Positions 1-19,516 of a stretch of DNA of 64,000 nucleotides are shown piece by piece (positions within the stretch are counted from its first letter, which is position 1; the number at the start of each line of letters is the position of its first letter). This DNA is from Branchiostoma lanceolatum. Lineage: Eukaryota; Chordata; Leptocardii; Amphioxiformes; Branchiostomatidae. Both the position numbers and the translations under genes were made by a program. Location of the stretch: contig NC_089723.1 of NCBI RefSeq assembly GCF_035083965.1, positions 40,217,322 through 40,281,321 of the forward strand. The letters are read 5' to 3'. The notes beneath the pieces are model-generated. The model was not told the origin of the DNA, ran no database searches, and saw nothing but the letters and a program-made list of their open reading frames with translations.

Positions 1-75
1 GGTGTTTTGATTCTCTTATCGATCAAAAGCCTTCTAATTGCTTGCTTGGCCCATGAATATAACATCTTTATTTGA

Positions 76-100
76 CCAAGGATATACAAAACCTCCTTGG
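76..100. repeat. Degenerate short inverted repeat (CCAAGG...CCTCCTTGG)
   Basis: The segment opens with CCAAGGAT and closes with ACCTCCTTGG, so its ends are nearly reverse complements. It resembles the better-preserved palindromes at 2600-2629 and 27085-27132 and is probably a decayed member of the same family. Confidence 0.4.
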
Positions 101-360
101 TTTTCCTTAATGGCAAAGATTTGTCCACTTATAAAAACATTTGTAACATTACGTAACAAAGCTTCAGGTAGACAATTTGCATAATACTTACTGATCACCC
201 ATACAAAAAGAGCGGATAATGATACCTACCAATTAACATGATTAAGACAGAGCTTGAATGACAATGGTCCATTATTTACACTTGTCAAGTTTGTTTTGTT
301 GCTGTTGCTTGCTGGCAATTGACAAGCAGGCCATCTTTGCACACCAAGATTTACAAAAAC

Positions 361-384
361 CAAGGACACTATAAAATGTCCTTG
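361..384. repeat. Short palindrome, CAAGGACA/TGTCCTTG family
   Basis: This 24-bp near-palindrome begins CAAGGACA and ends ATGTCCTTG with a TATA core. It shares its ends with the perfect palindrome at 892-927 and the half copy at 2268-2290. Confidence 0.6.
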
Positions 385-891
385 CAAAAACTTGGCCATG
401 CGGCCTTATACTATAGTATATCATAGTTTAATATGTAACAAAGACTTTTTGTTGCGGGACAAATTGAGCAGGCAAGATGAAAATGATACACTTAAAAAAG
501 TATGTTAACAATAACATGAAGAAAAGTTTACATGAAGAACACTACGTAACGGTTTTGTTTCGAACCTGACCTCCTGAGGTAGGCTGCAACGGTTCAGAAT
601 AAAATGGTTTCGCAGAATTGTAATCATGAACCCAAAAGCGTTAAGGAACCGGTTCACATTGATGTTTTATGACATGGTACATCCGGATACATGAGGTCAT
701 AGTTCTTGGCATCACTTGGGCTTTAGCGCAGGAAAGAGTGAATTCAATGTTTTTAGCTGTCGATCGGAGCGTTTTTGAATCATAGCTTTTTGCTAAGGTT
801 CTCACAAATGGTCCAATGAGGACACGAGAGCCCTGGTATCTATGTGGGGGAATCAGGATGTCCAGAAGGACCTTGATGGCATTCATCGAAA

Positions 892-927
892 CAAGGACAT
901 TATATAGAATTCTATATAATGTCCTTG
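892..927. repeat. Perfect 36-bp palindrome
   Basis: The sequence equals its own reverse complement over 36 bases, centred on GAATTC, with ends CAAGGACATT and AATGTCCTTG. There is no loop, so it can extrude a full cruciform or fold into a hairpin RNA. Related copies at 361-384 and 2268-2290 suggest a tiny foldback repeat family rather than a one-off. Confidence 0.85.
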
Positions 928-1091
928 ATCGGAACCAGGAGGTGTACGAAGAAATTGCTATGGGCATGAAGGACAGCAGTTTAGTGCCAATTGTAGACAC
1001 AACTCTTTGTCAGTGCTCGGAAAAGTGAATGTTTCAGCTGTCAATAGGATATTTTTGAATAGTAAAATCTTGTTACGGCCGCTTACTCGAG

Positions 1092-1240
1092 GTGCGGGAT
1101 TACAACAGAGTTATGCAAATTCAATGTAAACCGTTTTCAGCGCGGGTGCAAGTTTGCATTGCTGACGCAAAATGTTAACCGTTTCAATTCTGGGTTCATC
1201 CGAAACGGTTTGAAGCATTTTATTTTTTTAATCATGAACG
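1092..1240. repeat. Dispersed repeat, copy 1
   Basis: The segment shares ordered blocks with 23646-23790: GTGCGGGAT followed by ACAACAGA, an ATGYAAATT block, CGGGTGCAAGTTTGCAT, and a terminal ATCATGAAC. It is non-coding, and the two copies have diverged by substitutions and small indels. The class is not recognised. Confidence 0.6.
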
Positions 1241-2267
1241 TGGCCTTTAGTTATTGTTTAATAAATGTGGTTCAGATGGCAGCTAGTTAACACATTGGTG
1301 TGGCTAGCATGTTTTTATATCAGGTTAAAAAATGTTTGATTGCATTTACCAATTATAACTTAGATGAATAAGTCAGTCTCCCCACTTGAATTGCATGGGT
1401 ATATCTCCCAAGATAGCTCTTCATTCCATATGGCTTTTTTACGAATGTATTCAAGGTGATATTATCTATGTAAAAAAAGTGGTGGAACATCAGACTGAGG
1501 ACAAGCATGATGCTTTTTTGTAGCTAAAAGTACTAGTGCAATCAATGCAGCAGAAAACCCTACAACTCCGATCCTGTATATCATAGCCAAGAGCAGTGTC
1601 CCGGTCACCGTCATGCGTCACCCCTACGCTTCTCCTCGACAAGTGTATTGGCAGTTCTTTTTGCGCAAACTTTCTAAAACTGTGCTGCACCCCTCCCCAC
1701 ACTTTCTGTCTCAACCGGTGACACTACTTAATAAGATAGCAACTTGAATGACAAGACTCATTTGATAACAGACCATGGGGTGAATTTGAGTAAACCAAAT
1801 TGCGAATACAAAGGCGAATCCTTGCAACTACGTCATTATGTGCATTGTTTCAAGGGCTGAACGAATCGATCGACATTGACACTATCAAGAATTCTATAGA
1901 CAATATGTAGTAGATTGGTCGGGAGAGGTGGCTTCGATACTCTTCTAAGTTTATCAGTGTTTATTATCTTTTAAACAAGCCGTTTATCAGTGTCTGTAAA
2001 TTTAAGTACCATATTTTTTTTTCAATGAACAGCGCACACCCTGTACCTGTATTGTAGCTTAAGTTACTCCTAAACCTTTTAGCGAAGTTGTTTTAGAAAT
2101 CGTCAATACGCATTTGGGAATCCCCACCACAAACATCCACCAATCTTTGAGAAACCATAATGTATTCACATTGTTATGCAGCCCAGACTTCCACCGCTAT
2201 TGTTCCTGTATGCAAATGAACATCACTATCACAACATCATGAGTGGCTCAGTAACACTCCATTCAAA

Positions 2268-2290
2268 CAAGGACAATATTATATAATGTC
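2268..2290. repeat. Partial palindrome, CAAGGACA family
   Basis: The left end CAAGGACA and the TATATAATGTC core match the 36-bp palindrome at 892-927, but the right end has degenerated (AATT in place of CTTG). Confidence 0.45.
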
Positions 2291-2599
2291 AATTAAATAT
2301 CGAGAAGAGTAGGTCGCGGTGTGCTTCGGATAAAAAATCAGAAGGGGTAGCTTTTCACGCCACATAATCAACCTACAGCCTCCCTGACTTATTAGTCGCA
2401 GGACTTGAAATTCAGTACTGTATTTTCCTGTCATACTTCATAGTAAATAAATCCTGTGTTACTATAATGTTAGTAACATAAAACTACCTGCACCCTGCAA
2501 ATTTAAACTGCACCATCTAATCATTTTCCCGTTCTGTCCATCAAATGTAATAATTTCAAAGTGATATAATTCAAACCTAAATCCTGCAATCTGTTCTAA

Positions 2600-2629
2600 C
2601 AAGGAGGTTAAAATATTTTAACCTCCTTG
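2600..2629. repeat. Perfect 30-bp palindrome
   Basis: This is an exact palindrome with ends CAAGGAGGTT and AACCTCCTTG around an AAAATATTTT core. The arms match those of the inverted repeat at 27085-27132, so this is a second foldback family with the same CAAGG/CCTTG tips. Confidence 0.85.
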
Positions 2630-3363
2630 GTTCTGAGGGCAGTAAGGCAGTACAAAGTGAACATATTGTTTTATAAAGAAAATGGCAACTACCTGAATTG
2701 GATCACAGACCTACTTTGAATCATACTTGCTTAATTAGACTGTATTTCACACCAACTGGCAAAGTGTGAGTTGAGTTCTGGAGAGTGAGCCATTGACAAT
2801 GGAGACCTGGCATTGACTATGGAGAGCTAGATAATGCCCACATGGCCATTTGAACCTTGGTCGATTTACATTTTTCACACCTTTTCAACCAAATTACCAG
2901 TTCGGTGGGCGGGCTTGGGTTCAATGGTCTAGGTGATTCCAGGTGTGATAGCCTCCTGTGGGCGAAAGCAATTGCCACTCGATTACTGGTATAAACCCAT
3001 GTGGCCATTATGAAGCTGCATTGTGCTCAGACAGGACTACAACGTAAACATGCATTTTCAACTGGTCATATCTAAAGCGGTGAACATCACTGACTTATAA
3101 TTTTTACATGATTATGTTCATGATGAAGAGAGCTTTCAGCTGATACCCAACTTGTAGGCAAAAATCAATCATTTCTGAAGATTCCTAATAGCTTCTGTTT
3201 TTCCACATGTGAACTGACCAGTGTTACCTGCTCTTTTGAAACACGGGACGTCTGACTTCAATCAAACAGGACGTCCCTAGTTGAAGCTAGTTGTACTCTA
3301 TTTCACCAGATTCCAATGAGGAAATGTGTTAATTGCCTTTCAACAGGAACAACATCAGGACTT

Positions 3364-3482
3364 GTTACGCCGAAGGGCAGCTATACCGGCTATATAGATA
3401 CAGATACATGTATTTGGGATTCGAACCTGGACCCTCTAGTCTAAGAGTCAGCTCCCCTATATAGCCACACGGTGCCACGAGG
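3364..3482 (-). mobile_element. Probable tRNA-derived SINE fragment
   Basis: Read on the minus strand, the segment has a tRNA-like head: an A-box-like TGGCTATATAGG, a possible anticodon arm, and a near-perfect B box GGTTCGAATCC. After it comes a body (ATAGCCGGTATAGCTGCC... then CGTAACAAG) that resembles part of 30585-30790. The head does not fold into a convincing functional tRNA, so I call it a SINE promoter rather than a tRNA gene. Element ends and target duplications were not found. Confidence 0.5.
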
Positions 3483-4199
3483 CATTCTTTCCATTTATGC
3501 AATTTTCCAGCTGTGAACTGACCTTGGAGACAACTTAAGTTTTAAAAAAAACATTATTTACATATTTCTTGACAGTTGTCATCAAGTTATCTGGCCACAG
3601 AAATTTACGACCATACTAGTACCATATCTTTGATAGTTTGAATTCATTACAGTACACTGTCAGATGTGATGATGGTAATGGAAATTACATTGATCTTATT
3701 ATTCAAAAAAATTTAAAACTATGCTGAGAAAGAACCATTCTTCATAAGGAAGATGAGTTTATCCGTATCAGTTCAACTTATAATCCTCACTACACTGCCT
3801 ATAGACTCAGATCATGTACTAAAATAACACTTTGTCTTGAACTTTGAGAAGTTGTTCTGCTTCCTACAAATTATCTGTTTATATGATAACTCATTATATG
3901 TGATTTCCTCTTTGTTAAATCAGCCCATCCTTTCCGCCCCTTGCTCCATCTGCAGCCCTTTCTGTTCCACAGTGTCCCACTAACGAACGTATCAAACATT
4001 AACGTGAGGATGTAAGTATCGTAACGTCGGTGTGCTGACCCTCCCCCATGCTCCCGCCCCTCCCAGAACAGCCACATCTGGGAGATACCAAAACGGTGCA
4101 AGTATTTACCCAAGTAATTCTTTCAATTGTAGAGATGTGTTGCACCGAATCGTGATGATTATACAAATCTACACAGCGGTTCTACAGGTGTGACCTCAC

Positions 4200-4560
4200 C
4201 TGAACTTGGCCAGATGAAGGGCAAGTTCGCGCCGTTTCGCTGGGAAGTGCCGTCCGCATAAAACTTCCACCCAAACCAGGAAGTGCCCGATCGGGGCCGT
4301 CGGTCACCCAGACCCGAGCGCCAGTTTCCGGGCTCCCGTGCAGGCAGGGGGCGTAAGTCTCTCGCGCCGACGGTCCAGCTCCGACAGATGCCCCTCCGGG
4401 AGCGAGCTCTAGCCTCAGGAAGGCGCGGTAGGGCGAGGAAAAAGTGATTTTTACCCTGTTGATCATCAACTACTCCAACTTACTTCCGCCAGCCGCCATG
4501 TTGGATCGGGGTTCAGCCAAAGTGATCGATTACCCCAGACCCTCTAGGGACAATTGCGGA
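4200..4560 (-). promoter_or_regulatory. CpG-rich promoter-like island with YY1 and ETS-type sites
   Basis: The base composition changes sharply from AT-rich flanks to a CpG-rich block. The block contains AACATGGCGGC (YY1-type, minus strand, around 4493-4502) and ACTTCCG (ETS-type). This arrangement is typical of animal housekeeping promoters. Transcription on the minus strand is inferred from the orientation of the YY1 motif. Confidence 0.4.
4484..4499 (-). CDS. Candidate first coding exon of an unidentified gene (Met-Ala-Ala-Gly-Gly)
   Basis: On the minus strand an ATG inside the YY1-type motif AACATGGCGGC begins a 16-base coding stretch, M-A-A-G-G plus one base. It ends exactly at a consensus donor, GTAAGT. 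The surrounding 4.2-4.56 kb is CpG-rich and has an ETS-like ACTTCCG on the plus strand, typical of a housekeeping promoter whose YY1 site overlaps the start codon. No downstream exon could be found in 1-4480, so the rest would lie off the left edge. Alternatively this is only a promoter with a non-coding exon: a second possible donor (CAG|GTGAGG) lies at 4200/4199. The call is weak. Confidence 0.35.
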
Positions 4561-5214
4561 TTTCCCGGCATGCGTCAGGAAGGGCGGGGGATTTAAACAC
4601 TATGACTAGGTGACCCTACTAGCTTGTCACTTTGTCATGGCGTTACTTCCCTTTTGGGGCAGAAAACTGCTTTCTTCTTCTCCAATGTGCTACAGGTTCT
4701 TTTATCAAAATATGATATCTTTAGATAAAGCAGAATTTCTTTTAAAAATTTTTTGTACAATTTTCCAGACAAGGCAGAAAACATAAGGTCACCAAATATT
4801 CATTGTAACGTTACTAGAAGTCACGAGAGCAAGTGTGGCAATGTGATGTGTCATCATTATGCAGTGTATATTGTTCTCATCTCTCCCTTAGTTTCACTAT
4901 TCACCACAGAAGTAGCCCAGGTGCCATCCAGTCTTTTCAGGGCAGCGAGTGTAGGTGCCCCGGTAGTAATGGGATGGCACCCGGGCTACCACACAAGATT
5001 TGGCAACAATACTTTTCTCCCTTCTCAGTTTCCTGCTTACTTATATCACTCTCCCATACAGAGCTGTTCCGTGCCATTTATATTGATGTTATGTTTATAA
5101 CGGGTGCAGGATCGCTCTGCATGGGAGAATGATATTGCATTGAAGGCAAAAAGCCATTCCCACCCAAATACATGTATAATTATGTTAGAATAATGACGTA
5201 GACACCAAGCCACT

Positions 5215-7087
5215 TTGCAAGATATAAATTTTATTTGATGATGTTCTACTGCCAGGAGCAGCGTCCACAGGTCTGCTCGGGACCGCACATACATCAGTCC
5301 CAATTCCCTCATTAAAACTCTGGCTGGTATGTACAGAAACAAGCCTCCCTTCAACAGAGGGGCGCAAAGGGAACGTTCAGGGAACACTTCAGGAGATAAC
5401 AAACTTTCAGAGAGATGAAACATAGGAGAATATTGCAGACAAATATGACAGTGGTGCACGTCGGAGCCAGCAGTAAGTTAAGACGACCACCTTGTCTCTC
5501 TGGCATTTAAGATTCCTTTTCCATCTTTAAGGAATAACCTTTACCTGGAAATCAAGTTTTCAGCAGAATTTCATCTGGAACAGATATACCAATGCCATAT
5601 TTGGCAAACACACTGTTGCTAAGTAACAAGGATACACATTTCAAACGTTCTAGGGGATTTGTAGTGACCTGGCTTTCAAAAAGGTTTCACTAGATCAAGG
5701 TTCAGGTTACTGACTCCACATAAGTGCTGTTCATGCTGACATTTGTTTTCAGTATTGCAGAATGGGTGGTACAGAAGTGAAGGAACAGAAACAGAGATCA
5801 TTCCAACCAACAACATCACTGTTTAGGCTCAAAGGAACACCAATACAGATGTGAGATGAACCAAGGCCAATGGTATAACAGTAAAAGCTCTCACATAATC
5901 ATAATTTCTCATACATTTTCAAGCTGCTGCTGAAAGTTTCCCTGCTTCCATTGTTAACAATTAAGTTAATCTGAGAAATTACTAATTACTGAATACAGGG
6001 GTGTGCATGTGGGTCAGCTGATATCTATGGATTCCCACTGTTAACACTCGTGCCGACAGTCACCGCAGGATCAGTACAAACATGTAAGTATGGCAATGGA
6101 CAGTTCTTTTTCTTTTTACTTTGCAGCAAACGTGAACTGCATGGGTGTTTCCAAGTGAACTCTGGAAAACCAGTACATCGCTGTGAGGCCCTCCTCTGAA
6201 TGATCTCATTTCTGAGATACAAAAAGAGATGAATCTGTGACCACAGTAAGAGTTGTGATGCTTCACTGGAGAGCAACACACCCCTGGATCAAAACGTTGA
6301 CTTTGGCTTTGAGCAAGCTGCTGGCACCAATCTGGTACACAGAACCATTAATTTTCTCTTCCTTACTTCACACAACCCCTGTACTACATCCTATGTTGTA
6401 TCCCATCCCTTCATAACATCAGAACATAGCAACATCCTGCATCTGCCATCACGAACACCAACTTACAACTCTATTTGTCATGTCAACAGAGTCAAGTGGT
6501 CTAAACCAACAAAAACCTACCGTGTCTACTTAGACTCAGTCGAGGACTGCGTTTAAAAAACTTTCAATCTTCAGAGTAGCGCAGAAAATCATCACGTACA
6601 TGCAGGTCAGAAAGAAAAGCAACTGGGAATTGGAACAGTCTGTACAAAAGCGCCCTCTAGCCTTCTGTCGGGGTAAGACACAAACATTCCACTCGCTGCT
6701 GAGGACCTGAGAAGTCCTGGACAAACAAACATCTCATCATGTTCAACATAATGACAGAATCTGATGTGGGACTGACAAGGATAATCATGTAGACATAACT
6801 TTACACAGGAAACCAAAAGGGAGGTGTCTGTTTTACACAAGAGGACACTGATAAAATGCTACAAGAACCCACATCTCCCCTGCCCAAAGGACAGACGCCC
6901 ACCCATCGAATGTACAGACTTTTCATGCCACAGTCATGCAGCGGCGGCAACAGGTGTTTCATCGGAACAACATCGTGTCTATCAGTCGCCAGGTGAGAAC
7001 GAGGAGTTTACAATCTTTAGGACCGGCACACTTTTGCTGTGGGTATGGATGGAACAGTCCACACTGCTGTAGGGGAGAGGGGCGTCT
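5215..7087 (-). other. cops2: Probable cops2 3' untranslated region
   Basis: This stretch between the cops2 stop codon and the AATAAA at 5235-5230 has only short overlapping frames and no array. The assignment to the cops2 3' UTR rests on position and the poly(A) hexamer alone. Confidence 0.4.
5230..5235 (-). terminator. cops2: Candidate poly(A) signal of cops2
   Basis: TTTATT on the plus strand is AATAAA in the direction of cops2. It is the only clear canonical hexamer I found downstream of the cops2 stop. It would give a 3' UTR of about 1.87 kb (5215-7087), in which I found no other gene. Confidence 0.45.
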
Positions 7088-14997
<7,910 letters not shown>

Positions 14998-15620
14998 CTT
15001 GGATTTTCGAGCAAGTTCACAGCCCGCCAGACGCATGCGCCGTGAACTCTAACCGGGCGGGAGCGCAGTCTCGCGGAATCTCGCCCTACTTTGCACTGCA
15101 GGTGTGCGAGAAACGGCGAGAGTCTCGGGGAATCTCGCCCTACTTTGTGCAGCAGGTGTGCGAGAAACGGCGAGACCGCTTTGTGCACCTGTTGCTCCCG
15201 TTGCCATGGCGCTGTCCGCAGGTGTGAAGCCCCCTGATACAAGTGGACACCAGGGTATGTTGACCTGGAGCGAAGTGCACTGCATCAAACAATCGCGATT
15301 TCATATTTTATGCATAACCTAAATATGCAGAAAGCTATGAAACATTGAAAACCCACATGTGTCGTTTCTAGTGCGGGCTTGTGATTTATCAGAGAGCTTG
15401 AATTACAGCGGGACTCTTTCCTAAGCGGATGAGGTAATTGTTTACTCAGTCGGCCCTCCGGTCCTTTTGTTGTTGCTACTGCAGCGTTGCCTAGGCGTCC
15501 GTAGCAACCGCTCAGTATATGTTAGGGGTGACAACACCAACCAGCTGACTAGTGCATAGACCGTCGCCCTGCGAGCACGTCGCAACATTTCTAGCAAGTT
15601 TTTACCGGACATCATCCTAA
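14998..15620. promoter_or_regulatory. Shared head-to-head promoter region of cops2 and odf3-like gene
   Basis: The two start codons, 14997 (minus) and 15624 (plus), face away from each other 626 bp apart. The cops2-proximal half is CpG-rich, with an NRF1-like ACGCATGCGC at 15031-15040 and a two-copy repeat of about 54 bp (TCTCGCCCTACTTTG..., 15083-15180). The odf3-proximal half has GTTGCCTAGG and GTAGCAAC near 15484-15512, which look like RFX/X-box half sites; such sites are expected for a ciliary gene, but no full consensus X-box is present. Bidirectional use is inferred from geometry. Confidence 0.6.
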
Positions 15621-15623
15621 ACC

Positions 15624-18482
15624 ATGCCTGAGGAAGAGCAGAGGACGAGGCCCATGATTGCGGCACGGGAAAGAGGTAACTCTACTTCCTAAAAACTAAA
15701 GAATATTTCTACTTCAGGGCGTATGTTCGTTTCCGCCCATGCCATTTGACTTCTATCCATTCATTCTGGCTGTCTGGGAGTGTGGCAATCCTGGCCACTG
15801 AGACTGTTTAAGTGGTACTTGATTTGGGAAATCTTGTCTCTGTGTACATCTCTGATGGGGGAAGCATTTTTCAACAGTGATTTTTCCCTCACAGAATCTG
15901 ATTTTGGCACAAATGTGCTGGGGGGTTATTGGAAAAAGCGTGGAAATCAGCGCGTGTCTCAGTTCGTGGTTGGTTGATCTCATACCTGAGTAAAAACCCA
16001 GCAGTTTCCCGGCAAAATTGTTTCGTTTACATCTTGATATGTCTCCTTCCCCTATTATGATAAGTTTATTGGATACTTTCTGCCCAGTCCTGCCACACTT
16101 TTCTGGAAAGTTCGTGATTTTCCGAGGTCGGACACCCTTGAGCGCACACCGTGTGGGCGCCATTGTTTACAGTGGATACGGCGTTGTTTGGGACCCACGC
16201 AACGCGCCTCTCCGAAAATCTCTGGTTTATCGGAAAGTTTTTAAATTTGTTCATGAATGATCTTTGTGAATTGGAGTTAAACCCTACTTTTTTCTAAACC
16301 AAAAAAGAAACAATTGAATTCATTGAAGTCTTTTAGCCAACGATCATAATAAATAAAGTTAGGACGGTGCAATATGGTTTACATAGCGGGCGTGCAATGA
16401 AGCGTTTCCTTGTGCAAATAAAGTAACTGGTACTTTAGGGATCTTCTGGGGTGATTGGATTATCAGATACTTAAAATTAATGCTTCTGCTCCAAAACAGC
16501 GTTGTCTTTTTGGCTTTGACTTCCGAGCAATGCTAGACCAGGCCATCGTACAGGAAGTTTGCTGTCCTTATGTGGGGTGTGGTTGCTACTTTGAGGTTGG
16601 GTTGAATGGGAAAAAAATTACCCATTAAAATAAATCCTTCATGCAAAGGAGCTTCCAGAGAGACATTTATCGTTCCGTCTCAATGTCCCCTTGTACGCAG
16701 TGCTGTTAGTCGGTCATGCCCCATTAGCAATGTCACAGCAACATACTTCATCCACGGGAAAATCGCAATTTACTGCTCAGCGCTGAATGGTGGGTTCTGG
16801 GTTTGAATGCACCAATCTCTCGGGGAGAGGCAAAACATTCTAACTATTGTCTGAAAAGCCCGGGGACAATTTTAGGTTCATTGTACAGTTCATGAAAAAT
16901 TGATGTCAGAATAATGCTCTTTCGTGTAGAAAGTGACAAATAGCAACTGGCTGTCATGGAAACACGATACACAATGGTATCATGTCACTCTGATCCCTGT
17001 GGTTATTGTCATCAAATCTAGACCTTTTTCCTGGGCTCTTCTCAAGCACTCAAAAAGTAAACCATGCAAGTTACTGTCATTTTCTAGGTAACCATATCCA
17101 TAGCTCCATATCATATTGCTTTCTTTGTGTCCCTTGAGAAAATACTAGACTTTGTGAGCAACATTTTGTCAACTGCAGATTTTACATTGATGCCTCCCTG
17201 TACCATTGTGTACTGTGACTCTGAGTTAATGTTGTATTAATAAAATATCACAGCATCATGTATTTCATCATGAAAGCTTGTATTGTAAGTAGCCTGGGCC
17301 ATAGTTAAACTCATGCTGACGTGCCTGTTTGTTTTGTAGGACCCGGGCCGGGAAGATACGCCCTGCCGTCCAACGTGGGCTACATCAAACACGACTTCAC
17401 CAAGCGGATGAACCCCTCCTACACCCTGGCCAAGCGCCTGGAGGACACAAGTGAGTACAAGTCTTCATCTGTGCAAATCTTCCTCAGTTTGCCAACTACG
17501 TTTGTTGAGTTTGTTTATAGACAGATTACGGATGGAGTTTTCAGCGTGCCAGTGTTGTACGCCCCAACAAATATCTAACGGAAACTGTTTTTCCCCTGCA
17601 GTGTTTAAGAAGGACTGTAGCCCAGGACCAGGATACTTCATCGAACCCAGAATCACCAAACACGGCGTGGACGGGACACCCTCATACTCCGTCTCCGGTC
17701 GCATCCAGGATCCAAGTGAGTCTGATTACTTTAAGGATGTTCACTGCACTGATCTGTTCTTATTGCTGCTAATTATCGCACTTCATTAATTTGCAACGAT
17801 GCTTGAGTTAGAAACAACTGATGTGAAACTGTCCGATTGTAACAATTTAGTGGATGAGAGAGTAGAGCTTGATTATTGGTGGAGGAATAGTTCTGGATGA
17901 GATTCATCTAGGATAAAGAACTAAAGCCTAAATCGCTTGCTGTACTTGGGAAGCTGACGACATTGAAATACTGACCATGCGATGTTCTGTCCCCCCGCAG
18001 GAGTGTTCCAGCCCCCAGGCCCCGGGGCATACTCTCCGGAGAAGGTCCACCCCCAGGGGGAGCGCCACGCCCCCGTGTACTCCATGGCGGCCCGTACGCG
18101 CTACCGCAAGCGAGACGCCGTCCCGGCCCCCAACAGCTACTCCCTGCCGCAGCTGCTGGGCAGCAAGGTCCCCAACAAGTACTCCAGCTCCAGCTACTCC
18201 ATGACGGCGCGATCCAAAACGGGAAGCTTCTCCGAGGATCTCGCGAAGGCTCCCGGGCCGGGCCGCTACAACGCAACCGACCCGAACATTGTCAACAACA
18301 AGAAGCCCGCTTACTCCATGCTTGGTCGCAGCTTCATGCCCGGAGATTCCACCAAGAAGCCCGGGCCGGGGGCGCATTACCCGGAAAGAGTTTACGTCAC
18401 GAAGAAGAAGGCCCCGACATACTCGCTGGGCATCAGGCACTCCGAGTACATCACCCCGCTCATTGTGGACGTGATGGACTAA
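15624..18482 (+). CDS. odf3: Outer dense fibre protein 3 / ciliary microtubule-associated protein 1-like (SHIPPO-repeat protein)
   Basis: Proteins of this family bind sperm-tail and ciliary microtubules through short Pro-Gly-Pro-containing SHIPPO (STPGR) repeats. Coding exons: 15624-15675, 17340-17450, 17602-17715, 18001-18482; all junctions are GT..AG, phases match, and the total is 759 nt or 252 residues, close to the human protein. Start is ATGCCTGAGGAAGAG with ACC before it. Repeat cores seen in order: GPGPGRY, SPGPGYF, PPGPGAYSPEKV, APNSY, APGPGRY, KPGPGAHYPERV, each followed after about 20 residues by a YS-M/V-x-(A/G)R segment. The C-terminus GIRHSEYITPLIVDV closely matches ODF3/CIMAP1A rather than longer SHIPPO proteins. 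The last exon is much richer in G+C than its introns. Confidence 0.93.
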
Positions 18483-18966
18483 AGCAGCATTGGACTCATA
18501 CATACAACAGCCAGATCACGAGATTACATCAATGCTGCTATCCGTCAGTAGTGATATCTACCGGTAGATACTCTGACAGCCAACCTCCAGTTGTTTATTT
18601 ATCTGTGAAAGTAAACACATCTTATAGCAAACTGACTTTTACTACCATTACTGGGATATGAATGCCAAGAAATTATGTTTTTACAGTGTTGTATCGTTAT
18701 CATTTTGATATGTCTAATCATATTTCAGTATTTACTAACTAGTAAAAAGGTTTCCGTTATCAAATGTGGTGTATCCAAGGACTTAACAGTGGAACTGTGA
18801 TTCAAGTTGTAGACTGTAGCTGTGCAGAAAGCTAGTTTAGACACGAAGATGAAATTCATGTGAAAGCAATTTATTCCTAGTAAAATCTAGCTGCTTTTGT
18901 CCTAACATTGTATATTTGTTTGTCATGGGTTGCACAGTTTTGAGAAGTCTATTTTGTGTTTTTGTC

Positions 18967-18972
18967 AATAAA
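18967..18972 (+). terminator. odf3: Candidate poly(A) signal of odf3-like gene
   Basis: AATAAA about 485 bp after the stop codon is the best canonical hexamer downstream. It implies a 3' UTR of roughly 0.5 kb. Confidence 0.55.
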
Positions 18973-19234
18973 GGATCATGTTTTTTCACATAAGATTTTC
19001 TTTCTTTAGTATTTGCAAAGATGCAAGTGTTGCAGTTGACCACAGTATTGCCTAACAAAAGGTTGAGATAAAACAACTAAAATTAGAAAGGCCGGCAAAA
19101 TGGCTAAAAGGAGTGGGTAAAAACCTCTGCTTAGAGTTTAATTTAGCAAGTACCATAAACATGGTAGAGTTATGTTAGCAGCATACAAAGAAGCATCCCT
19201 CTCAAAACTATTAGTAGAAACTAATTATCTCCAT

Positions 19235-19490
19235 GAAAAAGACTTTTTCATGGGGATGTTTTGCATGTGTTTACGTGTGTGTATGTTTATGTCACCATAA
19301 CTGAAGAACGTGTGGATGGATTGTATACATGATATTTGGTATGTGGGTTAGGTGTTGGGAGGAGAAAGGTCAAGGTCGACTTTGGGCCCCTGGTATGTGT
19401 CACTGGAACTGCAATGGCGTATTTGTAAAAATCTTCTAAGGAGAATAACTGAAGAAAGGAACAACAGATTTTCATGTTATTTGGTATGCA
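19235..19490. repeat. Fragment of the GTGTGT/TTTGGTATGTGGGT repeat family
   Basis: The blocks ATAACTGAAGAACGTGTGGA, TGGATTG, and GATATTTGGTATGTGGGT with a following CCCCTGG resemble ordered blocks in 34247-35420. It is a truncated member of that dispersed family. Confidence 0.55.
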
Positions 19491-19516
19491 GTTAGGTTGG
19501 ACAGAGATGTACAAAC

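Larger units (their letters stand above)
241..4180. other. Intergenic region with no convincing gene
   Basis: Apart from the short palindromes, the dispersed repeat and the SINE fragment listed separately, I see only short incoherent reading frames on both strands. It could be intron of a minus-strand gene that begins near 4.5 kb and continues off the left edge. Confidence 0.5.

Noticed and set aside
3416..3480. Functional tRNA gene on the minus strand
   Set aside because: The B box is good, but acceptor and D arms do not pair convincingly and the sequence runs directly into a SINE-like body.
4753..5459. Overlapping frames of 99-137 residues on both strands
   Set aside because: No domain or splice support, and the region reads as intergenic sequence and cops2 3' flank.
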